From NCBI RefSeq assembly GCF_000422545.1, contig NZ_AULZ01000001.1, forward strand, positions 62,001 through 126,000: DNA of 64,000 nt. Reading direction: 5' to 3'. Under the pieces are notes generated by a model. That model was given only the letters and a program-made list of their open reading frames with translations. It was not told the origin of the DNA and did no database searches. Positions within the stretch are counted from its first letter, which is position 1; each line of letters begins with the position of its first letter. Positions 16,804 to 27,300 of the stretch are shown piece after piece. Source of the DNA: Desulfocurvibacter africanus subsp. africanus DSM 2603 (GTDB lineage Bacteria > Desulfobacterota > Desulfovibrionia > Desulfovibrionales > Desulfovibrionaceae). Made by a program: the position numbers and the translations under genes.

Positions 16804-18402
16804 ATGGGTCTTTCCAATTCCATGTGGACCGCCATATCGGGCCTGACGTCCCACAGCGAGTCCATGTCCGTCATCGGCAACAACCTGGCCAACGCCAACA
16901 CTTTGGGCTTCAAGAGCGGCACGGTGCACTTCGAGGACATGTTCTACTCGCAGCTGTCCACGGCCAGCGGTTTCGACCAGGTCGGCCACGGCTCGCGCGT
17001 GAGCACCATCTACACCAACTACACCCAGGGCCCGCACGAAGCCTCCTCCGAATCGACGCACGTGGCCCTGGGCGGCAAGGGAATGTTCGTGGTCACCAAC
17101 AAGACCAGCGGCTCGACCTACTATACCCGCGCCGGCAACTTCACCTTCAACCAGAACGGCTATCTGACCGACCCCAACGGCTACGTGGTCCAGGGCTGGA
17201 AGGCCGCCGACGGCTCGTCCGACGGCAAGGTCACCACCGTGGGCTCCCTGAAAGACATCCGCCTGGAAAGCTACCAGTCGCCGCCCAAGGCCACCGAAAA
17301 AGTACGCTTGGCCAGCAACCTGGACCTGAACAGCGACGACAACTCCGTGGACCCGACCAATCCGTTCTTCTCGCTCTTCACGAACTGGGACGGCACGGCC
17401 GAGACACCCCTGGGCGACGATCGTTACGCCTACCAGACGACCATCAAGGTCTACGACGAGGGCGGCACGGCTCACGACTTGACCGTCTACTTCGATCCCG
17501 TGGACGCGGCGTCCATGGCTGCGGACCCGAACGGCAAGCGCGTCTTCGAGTACGTAGTCACCTGTGATCCAGCGCAGGACGGCCGGACTCTTGCCGACGG
17601 CACGCAGCTCAACACGACTTCGTCCGCGGGCATGCTCATGACCGGCACCATCACCTTCGACGGCTCGGGCAACATGGTCGGCATGAACGCCTTCACGCTC
17701 GATTCCGCCGCAACAGGCTCCACCGTTTCGGCTCTGTCCAGCTGGGTGCCAGCCGAGCTGTCGGACAATGGCATGCCGACCCTGACGGCCAACTTCACTG
17801 GTCAGCCGAACGCCAGCTTCACCACGGATGCCGACGCACTGCCCATCGAGATCGATTTCGGCCTGTCCGATAAAACCAACGTAGGCTGGAATATTCCTGC
17901 CGGCGTGACCAGCGCCGCTAACGTGGGCACCGACTTCACCCTGCTGCCCAACTACGACACGCCCGACCGTTCGGCCACGGCCTTCACCAGCTACGACGAG
18001 TCCTCCACTTCGACAGTGCAGACCCAGGACGGCTACGCGCCGGGCTTCCTGCAGGATATCTCGGTCAACGACGACGGCGTGGTCTCGGGCCAGTACTCCA
18101 ACGGCCAGATCATCGACCTGTTCGTGCTGGCCGTGGCGGATTTCGACAACTACCAAGGCCTCAAGCAGGAAGGCGGCAACCTCTTCTCCGAGACCACCGA
18201 GTCGGGCATGGCCCGCACGGGCACGGCCAACGTCGGTGGCCGCGGAGACATCGCCTCGGCCACCCTGGAGCAGTCCAACGTGGACATGTCCACGGAGATG
18301 GTGCGCCTGATCACCATCCAGCGCGGCTTCCAGGCCAACGGCAAGGTCATCACCACCACGGACACGCTCATGGGCGAGGTCATCAACCTCAAGCGCTCGT
18401 AG
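16804..18402 (+). CDS. flgE: Flagellar hook protein FlgE
   Basis: A 532-residue axial protein. The N-terminal rod/hook signature is SMWTAISGLTSHSESMSVIGN then NLANANTLGFKSGT; the C-terminal signature is ASATLEQSNVDMSTEMVRLI then FQANGKVITTTDTL. The middle (about 150-400) is the variable surface domain, here rich in Asp, Thr and Ser. FlgE polymerises into the hook outside the cell. AAGGAG lies upstream of the ATG. It is in the same operon as flgD. A GC hairpin follows the stop. Confidence 0.95.
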   Translation: MGLSNSMWTAISGLTSHSESMSVIGNNLANANTLGFKSGTVHFEDMFYSQLSTASGFDQVGHGSRVSTIYTNYTQGPHEASSESTHVALGGKGMFVVTNKTSGSTYYTRAGNFTFNQNGYLTDPNGYVVQGWKAADGSSDGKVTTVGSLKDIRLESYQSPPKATEKVRLASNLDLNSDDNSVDPTNPFFSLFTNWDGTAETPLGDDRYAYQTTIKVYDEGGTAHDLTVYFDPVDAASMAADPNGKRVFEYVVTCDPAQDGRTLADGTQLNTTSSAGMLMTGTITFDGSGNMVGMNAFTLDSAATGSTVSALSSWVPAELSDNGMPTLTANFTGQPNASFTTDADALPIEIDFGLSDKTNVGWNIPAGVTSAANVGTDFTLLPNYDTPDRSATAFTSYDESSTSTVQTQDGYAPGFLQDISVNDDGVVSGQYSNGQIIDLFVLAVADFDNYQGLKQEGGNLFSETTESGMARTGTANVGGRGDIASATLEQSNVDMSTEMVRLITIQRGFQANGKVITTTDTLMGEVINLKRS

Positions 18403-18410
18403 CGGTTAGG

Positions 18411-18436
18411 GCGGGAGCGCCTGACGGCGCTCCCGC
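18411..18436 (+). promoter_or_regulatory. Intercistronic GC hairpin between flgE and flgK
   Basis: A perfect ten-base-pair stem, GCGGGAGCGC / GCGCTCCCGC, with a six-base loop and no T-tract. It may protect the upstream hook mRNA from exonucleases or partly uncouple flgK levels from flgE levels. Confidence 0.6.
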
Positions 18437-18459
18437 ATCGAGCCACGGAGGCCCAAGCC

Positions 18460-20550
18460 ATGATATCGAATCTGTACTACATAGGCGCCAACGCGCTGCT
18501 CAACTACCAGACAGCCATCAACGTCACCGGCAACAACATGGCCAACGCCGAGGTGGCGGGCTACTCGCGCCGCACCGTGGACTTCGCCACGCGCACCACC
18601 ACCGACAAATACTATGGCCAGGTGGGCAACGGCTCCATCATCCAGGCCATCCGGCGCAACTACGACAGCTACCTCGAAGACCAATACCTGGGCCAGTCCG
18701 CCGACAGCACCTACTGGTCTACGGTGACATCCAACTGTACGGCCATCGAATCACTGTTCGTACAGGTGGAGGACGACGGGCTGTCCGCGGTGCTGGACTC
18801 GCTGTGGACCGGCTTCGAGGCCCTGCCCTCGGACCCGGGCGGCACGGCCAACCGCACCGAACTGCTCGGCACGGCCGAGAGCCTGACCGGCATGCTCAAC
18901 GACCTGTACGCTGACATGCGCAGAGAAGAAGAGCGCATGAATGCCGAGATCCGCGATCAGGTCAATGAGGTCAACGACATCCTGGGGCAGCTCGCCGAGG
19001 TCAACAAAGGCCTAGTGGCCCATCCCGAAAACGCGGGACTGCAGGATAAGCGCTCCACCTTGCTGACCGATCTGGCCGAATACGTGGACATCCGCACCAT
19101 CGAACAGGAGGACGGTCAGATCACGGTTCAAACCCTGGAGGGCCAGACCCTGGTGGACGGCTCCAAGGCCTACTCCTTCACGGTGCAGGGCCCCCGGGCC
19201 ACGGCCTCGCTCACTACGACCTCGGGCTTCGACGGAGCCGTCTATTTCGAGGGCTCGTCGAGCAACGAGCTGCGGATCGAGTTCCTTACCTCGGGCGATA
19301 CGTCGGGCGGGGCTGGAGCCGCGACCTTCAAGGTCTCCACGGACGGCGGCAAGACCTGGCTCAGCAACGATGACGGCAGCGTGCAGACCTTCACGGCCGG
19401 TGATATCGACCATCAGGTGGAGGTCGACGGCCTGTCCATCTGGTTCGGAGACTCCTCGGACTCCAGCATTCCAGCCACAACGAACATCGAGGCGGGCGAC
19501 CGCTTCAACGTGGTGCCCAAGACCGGCGTATACTGGGTCAAGACGACCTCGAACATGGTCAACGTCACCCCCCTGGAGGACGCGTCCAACCGTCTGTCAG
19601 GCGGCAGCCTGGCCGGTTTGCTGGCCTCGCGCGACGAATACCTGGGCGAGGCCCAGGAGCGCATGGACGCCCTGGCCGCCTCGCTTATCTGGGAGGTCAA
19701 TTACGCCCACAGCCAGGGCGCGGGCCTGTCTCACCACCAATCCCTGCTCGGCACCTACGAGGCCGAGTACACGGACCGGGCCCTGAGCGAAAGCGGTCTG
19801 TCCTTCGCCGACCGGCTGACCGGCGGCAGCCTGTCCTTCGCGCTCTACGACGAAGACACGGGCGAGGCCCTGGGCATCACCAGCGTGGACTTCAGCGGCG
19901 TGACCGCCACGGACGGCAACACCTACTCCACCTTCGACCCGAGCGTGCATAGCCTGGAAAACGTGCGCGACGCCATCGACGACACCTTCCCCGGCCAGCT
20001 CACGGCCAGCATCACCGACGGCAGACTCATGCTCGCGGCCGAGGACGGCTACGAATTCGAGTCCGCCGGAGACTCCACAGGGCTGTTGGCGGGCCTGGGG
20101 CTGAACACGTTCTTCACGGGCGACGACCTGGAGTCCATCGCCGTCAACCCCGAGCTGCTGGCCAATCCCGGCCGCGTGAACTCGGCCCACGTCAACGGCG
20201 CGGGCGAGGTCAACCAGGGCGACGGCACCACGGCCCTTGCTCTGGCCGCCTTGCGCGACACGGAGATAACCCTGAGCACGACCGACTGGTCCATGCAGGG
20301 CTCCCTGAGCGAATGCCTGGCCACCCTGGTATCCAAGGTGGGCGGCGACAAGGCCATGGCCAAGACCAACTTCGAGGTATCCTTCGCCCTGGCCCAGGAT
20401 CTCTACGAACGCCAGCAGTCGGTGGCGGGGGTCAACGTCAACGAGGAAGTGGTGAACCTGACGAGATTGCAGGACGCCTACGACGCCGCGGCCAAGCTCA
20501 TCACCACCGCCAACGAGATGTTCGAGACCGTGCTCTCGCTCAAGGATTAG
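18460..20550 (+). CDS. flgK: Flagellar hook-associated protein 1, FlgK
   Basis: A 696-residue protein, longer than the E. coli protein of about 550. The N-terminal signature is GANALLNYQTAINVTGNNMA then NAEVAGYSRRTVDF; coiled segments follow (EVNDILGQLAEVNKGL). The C-terminal signature is GVNVNEEVVNLTRLQDAYDA then AAKLITTANEMFETVLSL. FlgK forms the junction between hook and filament together with FlgL. The extra length lies in the Asp/Thr/Ser-rich middle domain. It ends 12 bases before flgL. Confidence 0.95.
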   Translation: MISNLYYIGANALLNYQTAINVTGNNMANAEVAGYSRRTVDFATRTTTDKYYGQVGNGSIIQAIRRNYDSYLEDQYLGQSADSTYWSTVTSNCTAIESLFVQVEDDGLSAVLDSLWTGFEALPSDPGGTANRTELLGTAESLTGMLNDLYADMRREEERMNAEIRDQVNEVNDILGQLAEVNKGLVAHPENAGLQDKRSTLLTDLAEYVDIRTIEQEDGQITVQTLEGQTLVDGSKAYSFTVQGPRATASLTTTSGFDGAVYFEGSSSNELRIEFLTSGDTSGGAGAATFKVSTDGGKTWLSNDDGSVQTFTAGDIDHQVEVDGLSIWFGDSSDSSIPATTNIEAGDRFNVVPKTGVYWVKTTSNMVNVTPLEDASNRLSGGSLAGLLASRDEYLGEAQERMDALAASLIWEVNYAHSQGAGLSHHQSLLGTYEAEYTDRALSESGLSFADRLTGGSLSFALYDEDTGEALGITSVDFSGVTATDGNTYSTFDPSVHSLENVRDAIDDTFPGQLTASITDGRLMLAAEDGYEFESAGDSTGLLAGLGLNTFFTGDDLESIAVNPELLANPGRVNSAHVNGAGEVNQGDGTTALALAALRDTEITLSTTDWSMQGSLSECLATLVSKVGGDKAMAKTNFEVSFALAQDLYERQQSVAGVNVNEEVVNLTRLQDAYDAAAKLITTANEMFETVLSLKD

Positions 20551-20562
20551 GAGGATAATCTC

Positions 20563-22041
20563 ATGCGCATCTCGACCTCCATGATCTACGACAACGCCAT
20601 CCTCAACATGAACAAGTCCCTGGCGGACTATGTCGGCCTGAGCGAGCAGAACGCCTCGAAAAAGCGCATCAACCGCCCCTCGGACGACCCGTCCGGCATG
20701 CGCAACGTGCTGACCTCGCGCACGCTGCTCAGCGAGATCGCGCAGCGCCAGGAGAACCTGGACACGGCCAAGGGCTGGCTGTCCGCCGTGGACGACGCCA
20801 TCGAGAGTTCCAGCACGCTGGTCACGCGCCTGGAGGAGCTGGCTCAGCAGGCCTCCACCGGGACTCTTTCGGCCGAGCAGCGCAGCATGATCGCCCTGGA
20901 AGCCCGCGAGATCTACGAGGAGCTGGTGCGTCTGGCCAACACGGAATTCAATGGCGATCACGTGCTTGCCGGGCACAAGACCGACAGCCCAGCCTTTGAA
21001 ACCTGCCTGTGGGCCACGGTGGACGATGACACTCTGGGCCAGGACGCCGTGGTATCCGTCAGCGGATCGTCGGCCATGAGCATCAAGGTCCAGTTCACCT
21101 CCGCGGGCACGGTCGGCACCGACGCTCTGACCTACCGCTACTCCATGGACGGCGGCAACACCTGGATCGACGCCACGCTGGCCGCGGGCGATACGGAGCT
21201 GGACCTGGGCGGCGTTCAGGTGGGGCTGGCCGCCGGTTCCGTGGTCTCGGCCAACACGGGTGTCGACGACGACACGAGCGGAACCATCCTGTTCGTGCGG
21301 CCTGCGGCGCAGTACCTTGGCGACGACAACGACACATCCCCGGTGAGTCTGTCCGGCACGTCGCAGGTGAGCGCCACGGCCCAAGGCTACTTCTCCGGCG
21401 ACGTGCTCGTGCGTTTCGACAGCGACGCCAACATCTCCGGCACGCTGGACTACTCCTACAGCACCGACGGCGGCCACTCCTGGGTCACGGCCCAGACCGC
21501 CACGGGCGGGGTGCTGGCCGTGCCCGGCGGATACGTGGAACTCACGGCCGCTCCCTCGGGCGACGTGTATTCGGGGGATATTCTTTCCGTCCGTCCGCAT
21601 GAGGCCGATATAAAGCTGCCCATCTCGGACACATCCTCGGTGACCGTCAACGCCGTGGGCAAGGACATCTTCGGAGGCCTGTACAACGGCGAGGCCGCCG
21701 GCGACCCGGACAGCAACCTGCTGGAGATCGCGGGCGAGCTCATCGGCTACATGGAGTTCAACCAGCGCGACGCCATCGGCGACTCGCTGGAAAAGCTGAA
21801 GTCGGCCCATGAGCAGTTGACCAGCGCCGCCGGAGAGATCGGCGGCAGGATCAACCGCGTCGAACTGGCCCAGACCTCCCTGACCCTGGAGAAGGATCGC
21901 GCCGAAACCTTCCTGAGCGCCGTGGAGGACGTGAACGAGATCCAGCTCAGCGTGGATCTGGCCCGTAGCGAGTATATTTACCAGTCGGTGCTCAGCACCT
22001 CTTCGAAAATCCTGAAGTTGAGCCTGCTCGACTACATGTAG
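20563..22041 (+). CDS. flgL: Flagellar hook-associated protein 3, FlgL
   Basis: A 492-residue flagellin-like protein. The N-terminal helix pair reads MRISTSMIYDNAILNMNKSL, KKRINRPSDDPSGMRNVLTS and then ARTL-like coils. The C-terminal helix reads LARSEYIYQSVLSTSSKILK then LSLLDYM. The N-terminal RPSDDPSG is shared with flagellins, but position after flgK and the C-terminus fit FlgL. The central region has two visible internal repeats of a YSMDGGNTWIDA / YSTDGGHSWVTA type, expanding it beyond the usual ~300 residues. AGGAGG lies before the ATG. Confidence 0.92.
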   Translation: MRISTSMIYDNAILNMNKSLADYVGLSEQNASKKRINRPSDDPSGMRNVLTSRTLLSEIAQRQENLDTAKGWLSAVDDAIESSSTLVTRLEELAQQASTGTLSAEQRSMIALEAREIYEELVRLANTEFNGDHVLAGHKTDSPAFETCLWATVDDDTLGQDAVVSVSGSSAMSIKVQFTSAGTVGTDALTYRYSMDGGNTWIDATLAAGDTELDLGGVQVGLAAGSVVSANTGVDDDTSGTILFVRPAAQYLGDDNDTSPVSLSGTSQVSATAQGYFSGDVLVRFDSDANISGTLDYSYSTDGGHSWVTAQTATGGVLAVPGGYVELTAAPSGDVYSGDILSVRPHEADIKLPISDTSSVTVNAVGKDIFGGLYNGEAAGDPDSNLLEIAGELIGYMEFNQRDAIGDSLEKLKSAHEQLTSAAGEIGGRINRVELAQTSLTLEKDRAETFLSAVEDVNEIQLSVDLARSEYIYQSVLSTSSKILKLSLLDYM

Positions 22042-22060
22042 ACCGCGCAAGGAGCACGCC

Positions 22061-23806
22061 ATGGCAGAATACACTTCCGGCAGCATCAACATCAGCGGGC
22101 TTGGCAGCGAGACCGACTGGGATACCATCATCGAGGCGCAGCTCACGGCGGCCAGCTACCGCTACAACCAGATGGATGACTGGAAGTCGGAATGGGAGGA
22201 AAAGGCCGAAGCACTGCGCGACCTCAACAGCCTGCTGCTGGCTTATAAGACCGCCTTGTCCGATTTCGACACCTCCACTAAATTCCTGACCAAGGCAGCC
22301 ACAAGTTCGGATGCGAGCCTGGTGGGCGTGGACGTCGACAGCGATGCGGACTCCGGTTCACACAATGTCGTTGTCGACCAGCTGGCCACCAACGACATCT
22401 GGGTGACCGGGACCGGCTTCACGGATACGGCCGAGGCCCTCACCGACACGAACACAACCTTGACCTTCGAGTACGCGGGAGAGGAATACACCCTGGAGGT
22501 CGCCGCCGGCACGACCGTGTCCGAGTTCGTGACCCAGTTCAACAGCAATCCGGAAACCAAGGATATGGTGCGGGCCACGCTCATCTCCAACGGCGGCGAA
22601 TACTACATCCAGTTCAAGGGCATGGACCTGGGCGCTGACAATACGCTGGATTTCAAGGATACGGGCAGCCTGGACTTCACCGCCGCGGACATGGAGCAGA
22701 CCCAGACCGCCGGCAACGCCAAGCTCAAGGTGGACGGCTGGCCCACGGGCGCGGACGAGTGGATCGAACGGGACACGAACCACATCTCCGATATCGTCGA
22801 AGGCCTCACCCTGCATCTGTACGACACGACGTCCGCCGACGGCATAGAGGTGAACATCAAGGTGGACACCGATACCATGAAGGAGAACATCCTGGCGTTC
22901 GTGGACTATACCAACCAGGTGCGCGCGGCCATCTCGGAACTGGACGCCTACGACGACTCGACAAGCTCCAGCGACGACGATGATGAGGAGGAGGAGGACA
23001 GCTCCGTAGACGTCAGCGGATCGAAAACTGGCCGCGTCCTGAGCGGCAACTACGGCATCGAGATCGTGGAGCAGAACCTCAAGAATCTCGTGTCGTCCAC
23101 GGCTCCGGGCTTCGCCTATTACGACTCGGAAACCGGTTTGGGCGACAAGTACAGTTCCCTGGCCCAGATCGGCATCACCACCTGCACCGATCAGAACAGC
23201 GACAGCTTCGGCCTGCTGGAGGTGGACGAGGATGTGCTGCAGAAAGCGTTGGAAGCCTATCCCGAGGCCGTGGCCGAATTGTTCGCAGCCAACGGCTCCG
23301 GCACGACCGATACCAACGAGGTGTCTTTCGTCTCCGCCATCGAGGGCATCACCAGCCCGGGCGAATACGACATCGAATACGAGATCGATAGTGGCACCGG
23401 CGAGCTCGTCTCGGCCACCATCAACGGCAACGCGGCCACGATCAGCGGCTGGTCGATCATCGGAGCCGCGGGCACTCCCGAGGCCGGCCTGTCGTTGCGG
23501 GTCAACACGCATATCGCCGGCACGCATGAGGCCAGCGCACACGTGAAGCAAGGCCTGATCCCAGCCCTGAGCGCCGAGGTGGCCGAACTCACGAGCACCG
23601 AAAACGGCGTGCTAACCATCATCGCGGACAACTACGATGAGATCATCGCCAATACTGAAAAGAAGATGGAGCAGGAACAGAACCGCCTGGATAGGCTGGA
23701 ACGTGATTTGACAAACCGCTACGCCAAACTGGAAGCCCTTCTCGCTGAACTCGAGGGCGTCCAGGACAATCTTGACGACCTGGTTTCGCAGCTGAGCTCG
23801 GATTGA
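22061..23806 (+). CDS. fliD: Flagellar filament cap protein FliD
   Basis: A 581-residue protein. FliD_N shows INISGLGSETDWDTIIEAQL then EKAEALRDLNSLLLAYKTAL. FliD_C shows YDSETGLGDKYSSLAQIGI, SFGLLEVDEDVLQKALEAYP and a terminal coiled coil (about 540-575). FliD sits at the filament tip and folds flagellin as it emerges. A striking acidic low-complexity stretch, DDSTSSSDDDDEEEEDSS, lies at about residues 299-316 between the two domains. fliD directly follows flgL in the same transcription unit, which differs from organisms where fliD is grouped with fliS. Confidence 0.92.
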   Translation: MAEYTSGSINISGLGSETDWDTIIEAQLTAASYRYNQMDDWKSEWEEKAEALRDLNSLLLAYKTALSDFDTSTKFLTKAATSSDASLVGVDVDSDADSGSHNVVVDQLATNDIWVTGTGFTDTAEALTDTNTTLTFEYAGEEYTLEVAAGTTVSEFVTQFNSNPETKDMVRATLISNGGEYYIQFKGMDLGADNTLDFKDTGSLDFTAADMEQTQTAGNAKLKVDGWPTGADEWIERDTNHISDIVEGLTLHLYDTTSADGIEVNIKVDTDTMKENILAFVDYTNQVRAAISELDAYDDSTSSSDDDDEEEEDSSVDVSGSKTGRVLSGNYGIEIVEQNLKNLVSSTAPGFAYYDSETGLGDKYSSLAQIGITTCTDQNSDSFGLLEVDEDVLQKALEAYPEAVAELFAANGSGTTDTNEVSFVSAIEGITSPGEYDIEYEIDSGTGELVSATINGNAATISGWSIIGAAGTPEAGLSLRVNTHIAGTHEASAHVKQGLIPALSAEVAELTSTENGVLTIIADNYDEIIANTEKKMEQEQNRLDRLERDLTNRYAKLEALLAELEGVQDNLDDLVSQLSSD

Positions 23807-23827
23807 TCGGGCGGCGGGGAGCCGCTC

Positions 23828-24073
23828 TCAGGAATTACGCAGTCTTTTGGCCCTGCCCTTCACCTCGTCGGGCGCGTCGGGCAGGTCGACGCCGAGCAGA
23901 GCGCCAAGTTCGGCCACGGCTTCCCTGCAGGCCGCGCATTGGTCCAGGTGGGCTTTGAACCGGTCGCGCTCCTCGGGCGGAAGCCGACCGTCGAGATAGG
24001 CCGCTAGGTCCTGCTCATCAGGGCATGCGGCCTGGCTTGCGCCTGGGGTGTGCATCACGCTGTCCTTGCTCAA
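23828..24073 (-). CDS. Second zf-HC2 anti-sigma-like protein
   Basis: An 81-residue protein. ACPDEQDLAAYLDGRL at about 16-31 is followed by HLDQCAACR at about 41-49, giving the H-x3-C-x2-C zinc-binding core. It is clearly related to the protein at 15731-16045, sharing AAYLDGRL, HL-x2-CA-x-CR and a P-x-EV tail. No membrane helix is seen. A TTG start at 24073 is preferred because GAGGAG lies five bases upstream; an ATG at 24055 is the alternative. It converges on fliD with 21 bases between the stops. It has no sigma gene next to it, while the ECF sigma at 9232 has no anti-sigma next to it. Confidence 0.72.
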   Translation of the reverse strand: MSKDSVMHTPGASQAACPDEQDLAAYLDGRLPPEERDRFKAHLDQCAACREAVAELGALLGVDLPDAPDEVKGRAKRLRNS

Positions 24074-24318
24074 GACATCTCCTCTCCTGACCAGGCGCCG
24101 GCATGGGCCTGAACTCGTAACCTAACCCGCAGAGGTCGCGGCTGGCAAGGCATGCGCCCTTGCGCCCCGCGACGCTGGGGCAGGCGCACAAAGCCCGCAC
24201 AATTGCCATTCCCTGACTTGATCGTGGCATGCCGTGACGCGCAACCATTGACCTGCGCCGTAAAGCATTGCACAATTCCGCGGATATACGAAACAGCGAA
24301 CCTTGGGCGGAGATCATC

Positions 24319-27300
24319 ATGGACCGTCAGTTCCGGGCCGACCTGCACGTGCACTCCCGACATTCGCGGGCCACGAGCAAGAGCCTGACCCCACGCCAGC
24401 TGGCCGCCTGGGCCCAGGTCAAGGGCCTGACCCTGCTTGGCACGGGCGATTTCACCCATCCCGGCTGGCTGGCCGAGTTGGAGGAAATACTGGAGGAAGA
24501 CGGCAGCGGGCTGCTTCGTCTGCGCGATCATGCTTGCCTTGAAAGCGAGATACCCTGGATCTCCGGCTTTCGCTACGGCGGACAGACGCGTTTCATGCTC
24601 CAGGCCGAGATCAGCTCCATTTACAAGAAGGGCGGCAAGGTCCGCAAGGTGCACAACCTGGTCTACATGCCGGGTCTGGAGCAGGCCAAGCGCCTCAACC
24701 GGCGGCTGGCAGAGATCGGCAATCTGGTCTCGGACGGACGGCCCATTCTGGGCCTGGATTCGCGCCACCTGCTGGAGATGGTCCTGGAGACCGATCCACA
24801 GGCCTTCCTGGTGCCGGCCCATGTCTGGACGCCCTGGTTCTCCCTGTTCGGCTCCAAATCCGGCTTCGATTCCCTGGAGGAATGCTTCGGGGACCTCGCC
24901 GGAGAAATCTTCGCCCTGGAGACGGGCCTATCCTCGGACCCGGAGATGAACTGGCACATCTCGGCCCTGGACCGCCTGCGCATGATCTCCAACTCTGACG
25001 CCCATTCAGGTGAAAAGCTGGGCCGCGAGGCCAACCTGTTCTCGGGCGAGCTGGAATACGCCAGCGTCTACCGGGCCCTCAAGGGCGAGGGACTGGGCTC
25101 GCGCTTCCTGGGCACGCTCGAATTCTTCCCCGAGGAAGGCAAGTATCACCTGGACGGTCACCGCAACTGCAACGTGGTCCTGGAACCCTCGGAAACTCGC
25201 GCGCGCGGCGGGCTGTGCCCCGTGTGCGGCAAACCGCTGACCGTGGGCGTGCTCTCGCGGGTCATGGAGCTGGCCGACAGGCCCCAGGCGCAACAGCCTG
25301 CGCGCCAGCCCGGCTTCACGTCCCTGATCCCCCTGGCCGAGATCCTCTCGGAAATCCTGGGCAGCGGACCGTCCACGAAAAAAGTCAGGGCCGCCTATGC
25401 CGCCTGCGTGGCCAGCTTCGGCTCGGAGCTTGGCCTGTTGCAGGACGCGCCTGTCGAGGAACTGGAGCGCTGCCAACCGCTGCTGGGCCAGGCCGTGGAG
25501 CGCATGCGGCGCGGCGCGGTCATCCGCCAGCCCGGTTACGATGGCGAGTTCGGCGTCATCCGCGTCTTCAGTCCGCGCGAGCTGAGCCAACTGCGCAAAG
25601 GCACGTTCCTGGCCGGCCTGGAGCCGAGCGGACAAGGCGAGCCCGCCGGGGACGATGCTCCGGTCGAAAATTTTGGCCCCAATGGTGCGTCCAGGACGCA
25701 GGACTCGCCCAAGCCCCTGGAGTTCAACCCCTCACAAAAGAAGGCCCTGCAGGCCGGTCCTGGGCCCGTGCTCGTGCTGGCCGGACCGGGCACGGGTAAG
25801 ACCCAGACGCTCATGGGCCGCGTGCGCCGTCTGCTGGACGCTGGCGAGCGGCCAGAGCAGATACTGGCCGTGACCTTCACACGCCGTGCCGCCGGCGAGC
25901 TGCGCGAAAGACTGGCGGCCCTGAAGCCCGGGGGCGGCGAGCTGCCCCGCGCGGACACGCTGCACGCCCTGGCCTTCGACCGCTGGCGCGAGGCATGGGG
26001 CGAATCGCCGGTGCTCATGGACGAGGAATCGGCCTTGCGCCTGTTCGCCGAGGTCAATCCTGAACTTTACGGCGGCCGACTGCGCCGGGCCTGGCAGGCC
26101 GTGAGCGTGGCCCGCGAGCGCATGGAGCAGCCTTCGGCCGAGTTGGCCGAGGCCCTGGCGCTCTACGGCAAACAGAAGGAATCCTGGAACCTTGTCGATT
26201 ACACGGACCTGATCTTCTTCATGGTCGAGCAGATCGAAGCCGCCATCTATGCGCCGCCTTACGCGCACGTGCTGGTGGACGAGGTGCAGGACCTGACGCC
26301 GCTGCAATTGCGGCTCGTCACGGCCCTGGCTCCCGAGGGCGGCCGCGGCTTCTTCGCCATCGGCGACCCCAACCAGTCCATCTACGCCTTCCGCGGGGCC
26401 GCGCCCGACGCTCGGGCCGCCCTCAAGGCCAAGTGGCCCAAGCTTTCGGTGCTGGCCCTGGAAGAGAACTACCGATCCTGCGCCGAACTGGTGCAACTGG
26501 CCGCCCCGCTTTTCCCCGATGCGCCCAGGCTCACCCCGCGCGCTCCCGGCCAGGCCGAGGTACGCCTGTTCGCCGCGCCAACGGCGGCCAGCGAGCTGTC
26601 CTGGATCGGTGAACGCGTGCGCGCGCTCATCGGCCCGTCCAGCCACAGCTTGGCCGATGCATCCGAATGCGGCGAACTCTCGCCCGGCCAAGTCGCCGTG
26701 CTGGTGCGCTTCCGGCAACTGGCCGAGCCCGTGCGCCGCGTCCTGGACCGCCTGGGCATCCCGGCCTCCGTGCCCGAAACCGAAGCCTTCTGGCGCGAGC
26801 CGCGCGTGGCGCTCATCTTGGCCGAGGCCTGCCGTTTCCTGGGCATGGCCTCACCCGGACCGAATCAGGTTTTCCCGGAGGAACAGGACGAGCAGACTGG
26901 AAAAATTCCTGAGCTGCCCGAGAAAATTCTTTTCCAAGGCCCACTGGCCCTGTCGGCCTATCTTCAGGAATCCGGCCCGTTCGATCGCTTCTTCTGGAAA
27001 AGCAAAGCTTTCCGTGAACTGAGCAAGCAATGGGAGCGCAACGGCGGCTGGATCGGGCTGGTCAACTGGGTGCATCTGCAGTCGGACCTGGAAATGGTGC
27101 GCGGCCGGGCCGAGAGCGTTCAAATCATGACTCTGCACGCGGCCAAAGGACTGGAGTTCGAGGCCGTGTTCCTGCCCTGCCTGGAGGATGGCATCCTGCC
27201 CTTCGCGGGCTCGGACTTCCTGGCCGGCAAGGCCACGCAGGGCGGTCAGAGCGGGACCAACGGGATGGACGAGGCTGAGGAACGGCGGCTGTTCTATGTA

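Noticed and set aside
16726-18156. A 476-residue minus-strand open frame opposite flgE
   Set aside because: Antisense shadow of flgE with repetitive Val/Gly/Arg/His content.
19597-22146. An 849-residue minus-strand open frame opposite flgK and flgL
   Set aside because: It is a shadow of two certain flagellar genes, with biased Gly/Arg/Val/His composition and no ribosome-binding site.
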